DNA from: Deltaproteobacteria bacterium
GTDB lineage: Bacteria; Desulfobacterota; Desulfobulbia; Desulfobulbales; BM004
NCBI GenBank assembly: GCA_019312985.1
Contig: JAFDCC010000068.1
Span: forward strand, 1-5,691
Length of the DNA stretch: 5,691 nucleotides
Direction of reading: 5' to 3'
Each line of letters starts with the position of its first letter. Positions within the stretch are counted from its first letter, which is position 1. This document shows, in pieces, positions 1 to 4,696 of the stretch. Under the pieces are notes generated by a model. The model did not search any database. It was given only the letters and a program-made list of their open reading frames with translations, and was not told the DNA's origin. A program made the translations under genes and the position numbers.

Positions 1-107
1 ACCTGCCGTTGGGCCCCCCTTCTGATCCCCTCGGCCAGCCGCTTGATGGCCCCCGGCTGGTCGCCGGCAGGGACAAATGACGACTCTATGGTAAAAAGCT
101 TCTCCAT
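1..107 (-). CDS. uvrB: UvrABC excinuclease subunit B, N-terminal fragment
   Basis: Reading leftward from an ATG at 107-105, 35 codons are visible before the window edge. The peptide runs MEKLFTIESSFVPAGDQPGA and continues with IKRLAEGIRRGAQRQ. This matches the start of UvrB, which in E. coli has the same F-x-PSGDQPEAI-RLEEGL layout just before the Walker A loop (the Walker A loop itself would lie beyond the edge). UvrB is the helicase-like damage-verification subunit of nucleotide excision repair; it is loaded by UvrA and recruits UvrC. The start is supported by a ribosome binding site, AAGGTGAG, that overlaps the stop codon of the upstream methyltransferase gene, leaving 10 bases between the genes, so the two are probably co-transcribed and translationally linked. 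Only the N-terminus is present, so nothing can be said about integrity. Confidence 0.88.
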   Translation of the reverse strand, partial: MEKLFTIESSFVPAGDQPGAIKRLAEGIRRGAQRQ

Positions 108-117
108 GGCAGGATAC

Positions 118-729
118 TCACCTTCTTTTTATCCAGGGAATGAACATCGGCACCTCCCTCCTGTAGGCCCGGTATGATTCCCCATACTCGCCTGCCAGCT
201 TCCGCTCCTCCAGGAGGGTCCCGATGACAACATACACTGAGAGCACCGTTTTGACGACCAGCGACACATCCGTTACGTCACCGAAAGCCAGGACGAATAT
301 AATTGCACCGGAATACCAAGGGTGGCGGACCCGGTTCAGGATACCCTCTCTGGAGAAGGGAACGGAGGCCGGCTCCTCGCCCCGGTGCAACTGGAGAACC
401 TGCCGCAGGCCGAGCATGTACCGGACATCATAGACACGCAGGCCGCCGTAGAACAGCAGGAACGCTGCGCCATACATAGCGTACTTCAGAAGACTCCACG
501 GCCAGGGCCAGGAAAAAATCACCGTTTCCGGAAGCCCCAGCTGGTATGCGGTAACAGGCACAAGTGAAACCAGGCTGAAAAAGGTATAGGCCAGCCTGCT
601 GTAGCCGTATCTCCGGCCAAGAATTCTCTTCAGCCAGGCCGTAAACCCTTTACTGATGAGAAAACTGTGGAGAAAACACCAAACTGCCCACAAGAGAGCC
701 AGAATAATCAGGAAATGCCGCGGGATCAT
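118..729 (-). CDS. ICMT/PEMT/NnrU-type integral membrane methyltransferase
   Basis: A 203-residue, very hydrophobic protein with about five membrane segments (near residues 5-24, 46-63, 80-98, 140-156 and 158-174). The N-terminal W-C-F-L-H-S motif (18-23) resembles NnrU and MddA-like proteins. The C-terminal half carries the isoprenylcysteine/phospholipid methyltransferase signature: RHPWYSG at 135-141, then LLEERKLAGEYGESYRAY at 172-189 with the paired acidic residues E174/E175, then a V-P-x-F-I-P-W ending. In this superfamily the motif binds S-adenosylmethionine at the membrane face. Substrates vary (prenylcysteine, phospholipid, small thiols such as methanethiol), and the sequence does not decide between them. 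The start at 729 has no clear Shine-Dalgarno sequence; no better upstream start is evident. It lies 10 bases ahead of uvrB and is divergent from the Rrf2 gene. Family assignment is firm, substrate unknown. Confidence 0.8.
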   Translation of the reverse strand: MIPRHFLIILALLWAVWCFLHSFLISKGFTAWLKRILGRRYGYSRLAYTFFSLVSLVPVTAYQLGLPETVIFSWPWPWSLLKYAMYGAAFLLFYGGLRVYDVRYMLGLRQVLQLHRGEEPASVPFSREGILNRVRHPWYSGAIIFVLAFGDVTDVSLVVKTVLSVYVVIGTLLEERKLAGEYGESYRAYRREVPMFIPWIKRR

Positions 730-822
730 TTTTTTGTACCGGAAAATTTTTGCCCTGCACTATACTTCTTTTTCCCGGAGACAAACAGTGCAATTGCCGG
801 GAGCAAAATGTTTTCTCAGCCA

Positions 823-853
823 ATAATAATTTGACATCGGGCCCCGGAGTCAA
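823..853 (-). promoter_or_regulatory. Possible leftward promoter of the methyltransferase-uvrB pair
   Basis: On the minus strand TTGACT (853-848) is followed, 19 bases on, by TATTAT (828-823), a 5 of 6 match to the -10 consensus. The spacer is long and the leader would be about 85 bases, so this is a weak candidate. It is noted because it comes from the mirror arm of the same palindrome that forms the rightward -35 box. Confidence 0.25.
831..853. promoter_or_regulatory. Near-palindrome between divergent genes, probable operator
   Basis: A 23-base inverted repeat, TTGAC-AT-CGGG-C-CCCG-GA-GTCAA: nine of eleven positions per arm pair, around a single central base. The left arm provides TTGACA, a consensus -35 box for the rightward Rrf2 gene, and the right arm read on the other strand provides TTGACT for the leftward methyltransferase gene. 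A dyad lying over or next to the -35 box is typical of a repressor site. The adjacent Rrf2 regulator is the obvious candidate to bind it (autoregulation), but this is inference. Confidence 0.5.
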
Positions 854-860
854 TAATGAT
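831..860 (+). promoter_or_regulatory. Probable promoter of the Rrf2 gene
   Basis: A perfect -35 hexamer TTGACA (831-836) is followed by AT-rich -10 candidates: AATAAT at 852-857 (5 of 6 matches, spacer 15) or AATGAT at 855-860 (4 of 6, spacer 18). Neither has the ideal 17-base spacing, so the -35 call is stronger than the -10 call. Transcription would begin near 865, leaving a leader of about 60 bases before the ATG at 929. Confidence 0.45.
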
Positions 861-863
861 ATC

Positions 864-897
864 CCGGTAAAAAGGATTTACCGGCAAAGAAAGCCGG
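864..897 (+). promoter_or_regulatory. Two mutually exclusive hairpins in the Rrf2 leader
   Basis: Hairpin A is perfect: CCGGTAAA (864-871), loop AAGGA, TTTACCGG (877-884). Hairpin B is CCGGC (881-885), loop AAAGAAA, GCCGG (893-897). They share the CCGG at 881-884, so RNA can form only one at a time. Hairpin B is followed by a run of A, not U, so it is not an intrinsic terminator in the direction of transcription. The structure may affect mRNA stability or translation of the regulator, or the DNA repeats could be protein sites; function is unknown. Confidence 0.35.
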
Positions 898-928
898 GAA
901 AAAAAACTGAACAGAACAGGTAAAGATC

Positions 929-1345
929 ATGCTGACGATAAGCAGTAAAAGCAGATATGGCATCAGCGCACTGCTGGCCCTGGCCGAATTTTACAATTCC
1001 GGCCTCCTCCAGCTCAAGGAGATCGCCGCCCGCTGTGACATCCCGCACCAGTTTCTCGAGCAGATCTTCAACAGGCTCGGGAAGGCAGGAATCATCAAGA
1101 GCACCCGGGGCAAAAACGGCGGCTACCAGCTTGCCAGATCACCGGAGCACATTACGGTGCTGCAGATTGTTTCCGCCCTTGAGGGCGACATAGAATTCGT
1201 CTCCAGAACCGAGGAAAAAAACAATGTCATCGTTGAACTGTTTGACAAGGCGGAGAACAACCTGAAGAATACTCTCTCGGTTAACCTTGCCGCCCTTGTT
1301 GTCAGGCAGCAGACGCTCCGGGGAAACACCCTTTACGAAATATAG
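929..1345 (+). CDS. Rrf2-family repressor, CymR-like, without Fe-S cysteines
   Basis: A 138-residue Rrf2 transcription regulator. It opens with the family hallmark (M)LTISSKSRYGISALLALA, has the winged helix-turn-helix with LKEIAARCDIPHQFLEQIF (29-47, recognition helix about 39-52) and the wing STRGKNGGYQLAR (58-70), then the ITVLQIVSALEG dimerisation start (75-86). IscR, NsrR and RsrR use three C-terminal cysteines or equivalent ligands to hold a cluster; here the region after residue 87 has none, and the single Cys36 lies in the DNA-binding domain. The layout instead resembles CymR, the cysteine-metabolism repressor of Firmicutes that senses cysteine status through cysteine synthase and O-acetylserine. 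The start has a modest AGG eight bases upstream. Standing directly before a sulfur-carrier operon, it is likely to repress that operon and itself; the effector is unknown. Confidence 0.9.
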   Translation: MLTISSKSRYGISALLALAEFYNSGLLQLKEIAARCDIPHQFLEQIFNRLGKAGIIKSTRGKNGGYQLARSPEHITVLQIVSALEGDIEFVSRTEEKNNVIVELFDKAENNLKNTLSVNLAALVVRQQTLRGNTLYEI

Positions 1346-1361
1346 CACCCTGCCGCCCAAC

Positions 1362-1390
1362 CGGCCCTTTCCGGCCGCCATTCTTTTTTT
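1362..1390 (+). terminator. Weak intrinsic terminator after the Rrf2 gene
   Basis: CGGCC (1362-1366), loop CTTTCC, GGCCG (1373-1377), then CCATTC and seven T. The stem is short and the T run starts several bases late, so termination may be partial. It would separate the regulator transcript from the sulfur operon, which has its own promoter. Confidence 0.4.
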
Positions 1391-1434
1391 CTTCAAAAAA
1401 CTTTACGTTCCCAGTCAGGAATCAGCAATTTTTC

Positions 1435-1463
1435 TTGACATTTGTTTTCCGATGTCCTATTAG
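1435..1463 (+). promoter_or_regulatory. Sigma-70-type promoter of the sulfur-carrier operon
   Basis: A perfect -35 TTGACA (1435-1440), a 17-base spacer and TATTAG (1458-1463; 4 of 6, including the TAT and the conserved A). The start of transcription would be near 1470, giving a leader of about 50 bases. The spacer contains GACAT (1437-1441) and ATGTC (1452-1456) as an inverted repeat, and downstream lies the imperfect dyad AGTTGATTAACT (1463-1474) with a second TTGAT repeat. These are plausible repressor contacts. Confidence 0.6.
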
Positions 1464-1522
1464 TTGATTAACTTGATCAGGATAGTAAAATAAAGAATCA
1501 AACAACACCATGAGGCGTCAAC

Positions 1523-1735
1523 ATGCAGATCACGGTAAACGGTGAAACAGAGGAACTCCAGGAACCGGCAGTCAACCTTTCCAGGCTCCTGGAACTGCGC
1601 CGGGTTGAATCTCCGGAAATGGTCGCCGTCCAGCTGAACGGTGAATTTGTCGACATGACGAATTACCCAACCACCTTTCTCCAGGCCGGGGATGACGTGG
1701 ATTTCCTCTATTTCATGGGCGGGGGTTCCAGTTGA
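1523..1735 (+). CDS. hcyS: ThiS/MoaD-like sulfur carrier with Gly-Gly-Gly-Ser-Ser tail (HcyS-like)
   Basis: A 70-residue beta-grasp sulfur carrier. MQITVNGETEEL gives the first beta hairpin, LSRLLELRRV (19-28) the helix, VAVQLNGEFV (34-43) the central strand and LQAGDDVDFLYFMGG (53-67) the classic ThiS/MoaD ending. It does not stop at the glycine pair: the tail is GGGSS (66-70), so residues must be removed before the glycine carboxylate can be adenylated and converted to a thiocarboxylate. HcyS of Wolinella succinogenes is likewise made with an extra C-terminal residue that its JAMM protease removes, and a JAMM gene lies in this operon. The neighbours are an activated-homoserine sulfhydrylase and an E1 enzyme, with no thiazole or molybdopterin genes, so homocysteine synthesis is the likely role (inference; the symbol is by analogy). 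GAGG sits seven bases before the ATG. The stop overlaps the next start (TTGA). Confidence 0.85.
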   Translation: MQITVNGETEELQEPAVNLSRLLELRRVESPEMVAVQLNGEFVDMTNYPTTFLQAGDDVDFLYFMGGGSS

Positions 1736-2967
1736 CCGGTTTTTCCACAAACGCCGTCCATGGGTTCCGCTCCGGTGCCGGTGACGCACATGGTGCCCTG
1801 CGCCCCCCGGTCTATGACAGCGTCGCCTTTGAGCAGGATTCCTCCGAGGCGCTCAGCCAGGTTTTTGCCGGCAGGAAACCGGCCCATGCTTATTCGCGCA
1901 TTACCAATCCAACGGTTGAGGACTTCGAGAACCGCATGAGACTCTTGAGCGGCGGTTTGGCGGTCATCGCCGTTTCTTCGGGCATGGCGGCTATCTCGAA
2001 CATTCTCCTGGCGCTGGGGTCGGCAGGAACAAACATTGTGGCCGGCGGACACCTGTTTGGCAACACCGTGTCCCTTCTCGAAAAAACCCTGAAGCCATGG
2101 GGACTTGAAACGCGCTTTGTCTCCATGCTCGAACCCCTTGCGGTCGCGGCGGCAATTGACCTCAATACCAGGGTCGTCTTTCGTGAGACAATTACTAACC
2201 CGCAGCTGGAGGTTGCCGCTATACGAAAAATTGCCGCCATCGCCTCGGAGAAGGGGGTACCCCTTCTGGTCGACAATACCGTTTCGACACCGTACCTTTT
2301 CCGGTCAAAGGATTTCGGCGCCAGCATAGAGGTGCTCTCCAGTACAAAATATATATCCGGGGGCGCCACCACAGTCGGCGGTGTCATCATTGACAACGGC
2401 AATTTCGACTGGCGAAGGTCGCCGCGCCTGGCGGAGTGGGCTGCACAAATGGGGCCGATGGCACTCTGCGGCGCTCTGCGGCGGGAGGTATACCGCAACA
2501 TCGGCGCATGCCTCGCTCCCCACCACGCCTACCTGCACAGCCTCGGGCTCGAAACCATGAGTCTGCGGATCGAAAAGAGCTGCGCCAATGCTCTCGCCGT
2601 CGCCCGCTACCTTGCCCGGCACAAAAGGATTGCCGCCGTCAACTACCCCGGCCTCGAGGAATCACCGCATCACGGGGTTGCTGCTCAACAATTCTCCGGC
2701 CGCTTCGGGGGAATACTCACCTTTGACCTGCAGAGCCGTGACGCCTGCTTTGCCCTTATAAACCGACTGCAACTGATCAGGCGGGCCTCAAACGTCAACG
2801 ACAACAAAACACTGGTCCTGCACCCGGCTTCCACCATTTTCTGCGAGTATTCCCGGGAAAGAAGGGAGCAAATGGGTGTAAGGGAAACAATGATCCGCCT
2901 CTCCGTCGGCATTGAAGACGAAAAAGACATACTGGCGGACCTGGAAGAGGGGTTGGAAAAACTATGA
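1732..2967 (+). CDS. metY: O-acetylhomoserine sulfhydrylase-type PLP enzyme (MetY-like)
   Basis: A 411-residue member of the Cys/Met-metabolism PLP family (fold type I). Visible landmarks are YSRITNPT (54-61; Tyr and Arg reach the cofactor phosphate of the partner subunit), the SSGMAAI phosphate loop (82-88), VDNTVSTPYL (180-189) with Asp181 for the pyridine nitrogen, SSTKYISGG (203-211) with Lys206 as the Schiff-base lysine, and MIRLSVGIED (387-396) with Arg389 for the substrate carboxylate. The YSRITNPT form and the length fit sulfhydrylases better than cystathionine gamma-synthases. The late active-site segment reads NVNDNKTLVLHPASTIFCEY (354-373), where common MetY proteins end in a HPASTTH-type motif. 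The start is TTG, overlapping the carrier stop by four bases; the first in-frame ATG would remove Tyr54. Translation is presumably coupled. The probable reaction joins carrier thiocarboxylate to O-acetyl- or O-succinylhomoserine, though free sulfide cannot be excluded. Confidence 0.85.
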   Translation: MTGFSTNAVHGFRSGAGDAHGALRPPVYDSVAFEQDSSEALSQVFAGRKPAHAYSRITNPTVEDFENRMRLLSGGLAVIAVSSGMAAISNILLALGSAGTNIVAGGHLFGNTVSLLEKTLKPWGLETRFVSMLEPLAVAAAIDLNTRVVFRETITNPQLEVAAIRKIAAIASEKGVPLLVDNTVSTPYLFRSKDFGASIEVLSSTKYISGGATTVGGVIIDNGNFDWRRSPRLAEWAAQMGPMALCGALRREVYRNIGACLAPHHAYLHSLGLETMSLRIEKSCANALAVARYLARHKRIAAVNYPGLEESPHHGVAAQQFSGRFGGILTFDLQSRDACFALINRLQLIRRASNVNDNKTLVLHPASTIFCEYSRERREQMGVRETMIRLSVGIEDEKDILADLEEGLEKL

Positions 2968-3770
2968 TTGATTTTACCGAAGAACAACTGGAGCGTTACA
3001 GCCGCCACATCCTGCTCGACGATGTCGGCGTTGCCGGGCAGGAAAAACTGCTGCAGGCAAAAGTGATCATCGTCGGCGCCGGCGGCCTCGGCTCCCCCGC
3101 CGCCCTCTACCTGGCTGCCGCCGGGGTGGGGACCATCGGCATCGTGGACAGTGACGTTGTCGAGGTGTCGAACCTGCAGCGGCAGATTGCCCACTTCAGC
3201 GCGGACATCGGCGCTGCCAAGGTGGAATCGGCGGCGGCAAAAATGCAGGCGATCAACCCCGACGTCGAGGTCAGAACCTACCGGGAATACCTCTGTGCCG
3301 CCAACATCAGAAAAATTCTTGCGGGGTATGACTTCGTGATCGACGGAACCGATAATTTCCCGACAAAATTTCTTGTCAATGACGCGTGCGTCTTTCTCAA
3401 CATCCCGTTTTCCCACGGCGGTATACTCCGGTTCAACGGCCAGACCATGACTGTGGTGCCGGGGCAGACGGCATGCTACCGCTGCAGTTTCCGCAGCCCG
3501 CCGCCGCCCGATGCGGTCCCCTCATGCGCCCAGGCCGGCGTTCTCGGCGCCGTCGCCGGCATGCTCGGGACCATACAGGCTGCCGAGGCCCTGAAGCATA
3601 TCACCGGGGCAGGCGAACTTCTCACCAACACCCTCCTGACCTTTGATGCCCGCACCATGGCTTTCCGCAGGATCAGGCTGAAAAAACAGGAAAGTTGCCC
3701 GCTCTGCGGGCCGCACCCGGTGATAACCGAGCTGGCGGACGTGGAGAGAACCGTATGCACTGTGCAGTAA
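2964..3770 (+). CDS. hcyF: E1-like carrier adenylyltransferase (ThiF/MoeB/HesA family)
   Basis: A 268-residue soluble E1-like enzyme expected to activate the carrier's C-terminal glycine as an acyl-adenylate. It begins with the typical RYSRHILLDDVG (11-22), then the nucleotide loop GAGGLGSP (38-45), VDSDVVEVSNLQRQ (61-74) with the Arg73 finger, Lys86, and DGTDNFPTKFLVND (127-140) with Asp130. Two CxxC pairs (Cys171/Cys174 and Cys245/Cys248) form the structural zinc site. Cys188 in PSCAQAGVLG lies where ThiF and MoeB have their conserved cysteine. There is no C-terminal rhodanese domain, so sulfur must come from another protein or from sulfide. MoeB and ThiF are close relatives and the sequence alone would not separate them; the operon context points to the homocysteine carrier (HcyF by analogy). 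The ATG overlaps the metY stop (ATGA). Confidence 0.85.
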   Translation: MIDFTEEQLERYSRHILLDDVGVAGQEKLLQAKVIIVGAGGLGSPAALYLAAAGVGTIGIVDSDVVEVSNLQRQIAHFSADIGAAKVESAAAKMQAINPDVEVRTYREYLCAANIRKILAGYDFVIDGTDNFPTKFLVNDACVFLNIPFSHGGILRFNGQTMTVVPGQTACYRCSFRSPPPPDAVPSCAQAGVLGAVAGMLGTIQAAEALKHITGAGELLTNTLLTFDARTMAFRRIRLKKQESCPLCGPHPVITELADVERTVCTVQ

Positions 3771-3788
3771 GGCTGCCAGGGAAGCGTG

Positions 3789-4193
3789 ATGAAAATTACC
3801 AAAGAGACAGTTGACGAAATAATCGCCCACGGCCGGGCGGAAGCCCCCCTGGAAGCATGCGGCTATCTGGCGGCAAAGGACGGGATTATCTGCAGAAGCA
3901 TTGCCATGAGGAACGTCGACGCCTCCCCGGTCCACTATGCCATGGACCCGGCAGAGCAGTTTGCCGCGGTGCGAAACTGCCGGACCGAAGGCTTCAGCAT
4001 CAGGGCGGTTTATCACAGTCACCCGGAAAGCGATGCCTACCCCTCGGCAGAGGACATCAGGCTCGCCTATGACCCCGGCCTGAGCTATGTCATTGTCTCC
4101 CTGGCCGGAAACCTCCCGACGGTACATTCATTTACCATTACCGGCGAAACTGTTTTACAGGATCACCTTGAAATTATCGGAGCAGAAAAATGA
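3789..4193 (+). CDS. hcyD: JAMM/MPN+ metalloprotease, carrier processing (HcyD/Mec-like)
   Basis: A 134-residue single-domain JAMM zinc peptidase. The catalytic set is complete: Glu22 in PLEACGYL, then HSHPESDAYPSAED (76-89) with zinc ligands His76, His78 and Asp89 and with Ser86. Bacterial single-domain members next to sulfur-carrier genes include Mec of Mycobacterium tuberculosis, which releases cysteine from CysO, and HcyD of Wolinella, which trims the carrier tail and later frees homocysteine. Both roles fit here: the carrier carries a Ser-Ser tail and the product must be hydrolysed from the glycine. The gene starts 18 bases after the E1 gene. AGGGA (3778-3782) is six bases from this ATG but only three from a GTG at 3786, so the ATG is preferred. 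Its stop overlaps the next start (ATGA). The symbol is by analogy. Confidence 0.85.
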   Translation: MKITKETVDEIIAHGRAEAPLEACGYLAAKDGIICRSIAMRNVDASPVHYAMDPAEQFAAVRNCRTEGFSIRAVYHSHPESDAYPSAEDIRLAYDPGLSYVIVSLAGNLPTVHSFTITGETVLQDHLEIIGAEK

Positions 4194-4432
4194 AAACAGC
4201 GATCAGAGCAGATGTCTTCCAGGATCTCAAAGGGGTAGGCTGTCCCATGAACCTGGTAAAAACAAAGGTTGCCTTTGCCAAAATGGAGTCCGGCCAAATC
4301 CTCGGGCTTATTCTCGACAACGGGCCGCCGATCAACAACGTGCCCCGCTCAGTCATCCGCGAGGGCCATGAAATTCTTTCGCAGGAGCAGCTTGCAGATG
4401 GAACCTGGTCCGTTCTGATCCGGAAAGCCTGA
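4190..4432 (+). CDS. TusA-family sulfur-relay protein
   Basis: An 80-residue TusA/SirA-like protein. The active-site motif is GVGCPMNLVKTKVAF (15-29), with Cys18-Pro19 at the start of the first helix, as in the TusA CPxP motif but with Asn21 in place of the second proline. The rest shows the usual two-layer fold: G-Q-I-L-G-L-I-L-D-N-G (35-45), NNVPRSVIREGHEIL (49-63) and the terminal strand WSVLIRKA. TusA proteins carry a persulfide on this cysteine and pass it between desulfurases, DsrE-type proteins and acceptors. As the last gene of the operon, overlapping the protease stop by four bases, it is a good candidate to feed sulfur to the carrier adenylate, a role not shown by sequence. No sulfite reductase gene lies in the window. 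Family is confident, partner is inferred. Confidence 0.85.
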   Translation: MKTAIRADVFQDLKGVGCPMNLVKTKVAFAKMESGQILGLILDNGPPINNVPRSVIREGHEILSQEQLADGTWSVLIRKA

Positions 4433-4493
4433 AAATATCACAACCTCCCGCTGTCTTCCTTCCCCCCTGCTGAAGATATGAGAGAGGCTCCTG

Positions 4494-4530
4494 AAGAACG
4501 GCGCCGGCACATACCGGCGCCGTTCTTTTT
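4494..4530 (+). terminator. Strong intrinsic terminator of the sulfur operon
   Basis: A perfect 14-base-pair stem, AAGAACGGCGCCGG (4494-4507) with CCGGCGCCGTTCTT (4514-4527), loop CACATA, inside a five-base T run. It begins 61 bases after the TusA-like stop. No comparable T run occurs on the other strand, so it acts rightward and isolates the operon from the ZIP gene. Confidence 0.92.
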
Positions 4531-4660
4531 CCTCACCATCTCCGCGCCTCGACAAAATCATTACAGGCTTTAATTTTCCCCACTTTTTTGATATTGTTAA
4601 TAAATTTATATTTTTTCACTGAAGATTGCTGGAGAACAGTTTCACCGGCGGTCGAATTGT

Positions 4661-4689
4661 TTGCAGTTTCAGGCATACACCGGTATAAA
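4661..4689 (+). promoter_or_regulatory. Candidate promoter of the ZIP transporter gene
   Basis: TTGCAG (4661-4666, 3 of 6) and TATAAA (4684-4689, 5 of 6) are separated by 17 bases. Transcription would start at about 4696-4697, at the ATG itself, giving a leaderless message; this would explain why no Shine-Dalgarno sequence precedes the ATG. An alternative is the AT-rich stretch 4588-4612 (TTGATA and TATATT), whose 13-base spacing is poor. Confidence 0.3.
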
Positions 4690-4696
4690 ACCTGGC

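Noticed and set aside
881..908. Intrinsic terminator or attenuator in the Rrf2 leader
   Set aside because: The hairpin is followed by A residues, not T, in the direction of transcription, so it lacks the U tract.
1510..1545. Eleven-codon upstream frame beginning at ATG 1510
   Set aside because: The ATG overlaps the ribosome binding site of the carrier gene, has no ribosome binding site of its own, and codes no leader-peptide pattern such as a run of Cys or Met codons.
1890..2501. Minus-strand open frame (203 codons) within metY
   Set aside because: It mirrors the MetY catalytic core; serine/arginine-rich composition is typical of an antisense shadow.
1732..2967. Cystathionine gamma-synthase or gamma-lyase
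   Set aside because: YSRITNPT rather than the YSRxxNPT form usual there, greater length, and the carrier context favour a sulfhydrylase; not fully excluded without a tree.
2685..3416. Long minus-strand open frame (243 codons) opposite metY and the E1 gene
   Set aside because: It lies antisense to two genes with full family motifs, has no recognisable domain, and is explained by GC-rich third positions of the real genes.
3522..4127. Minus-strand open frame (201 codons) opposite the E1 and JAMM genes
   Set aside because: It is antisense to conserved motifs including the HSHP zinc site and has low-complexity composition without any family signature.
1523..4193. Thiamine (ThiS/ThiF) or molybdopterin (MoaD/MoeB) operon
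   Set aside because: No thiazole synthase, ThiH, MoaE or related gene is present; the PLP sulfhydrylase and JAMM protease with a precursor carrier fit homocysteine or cysteine synthesis instead.
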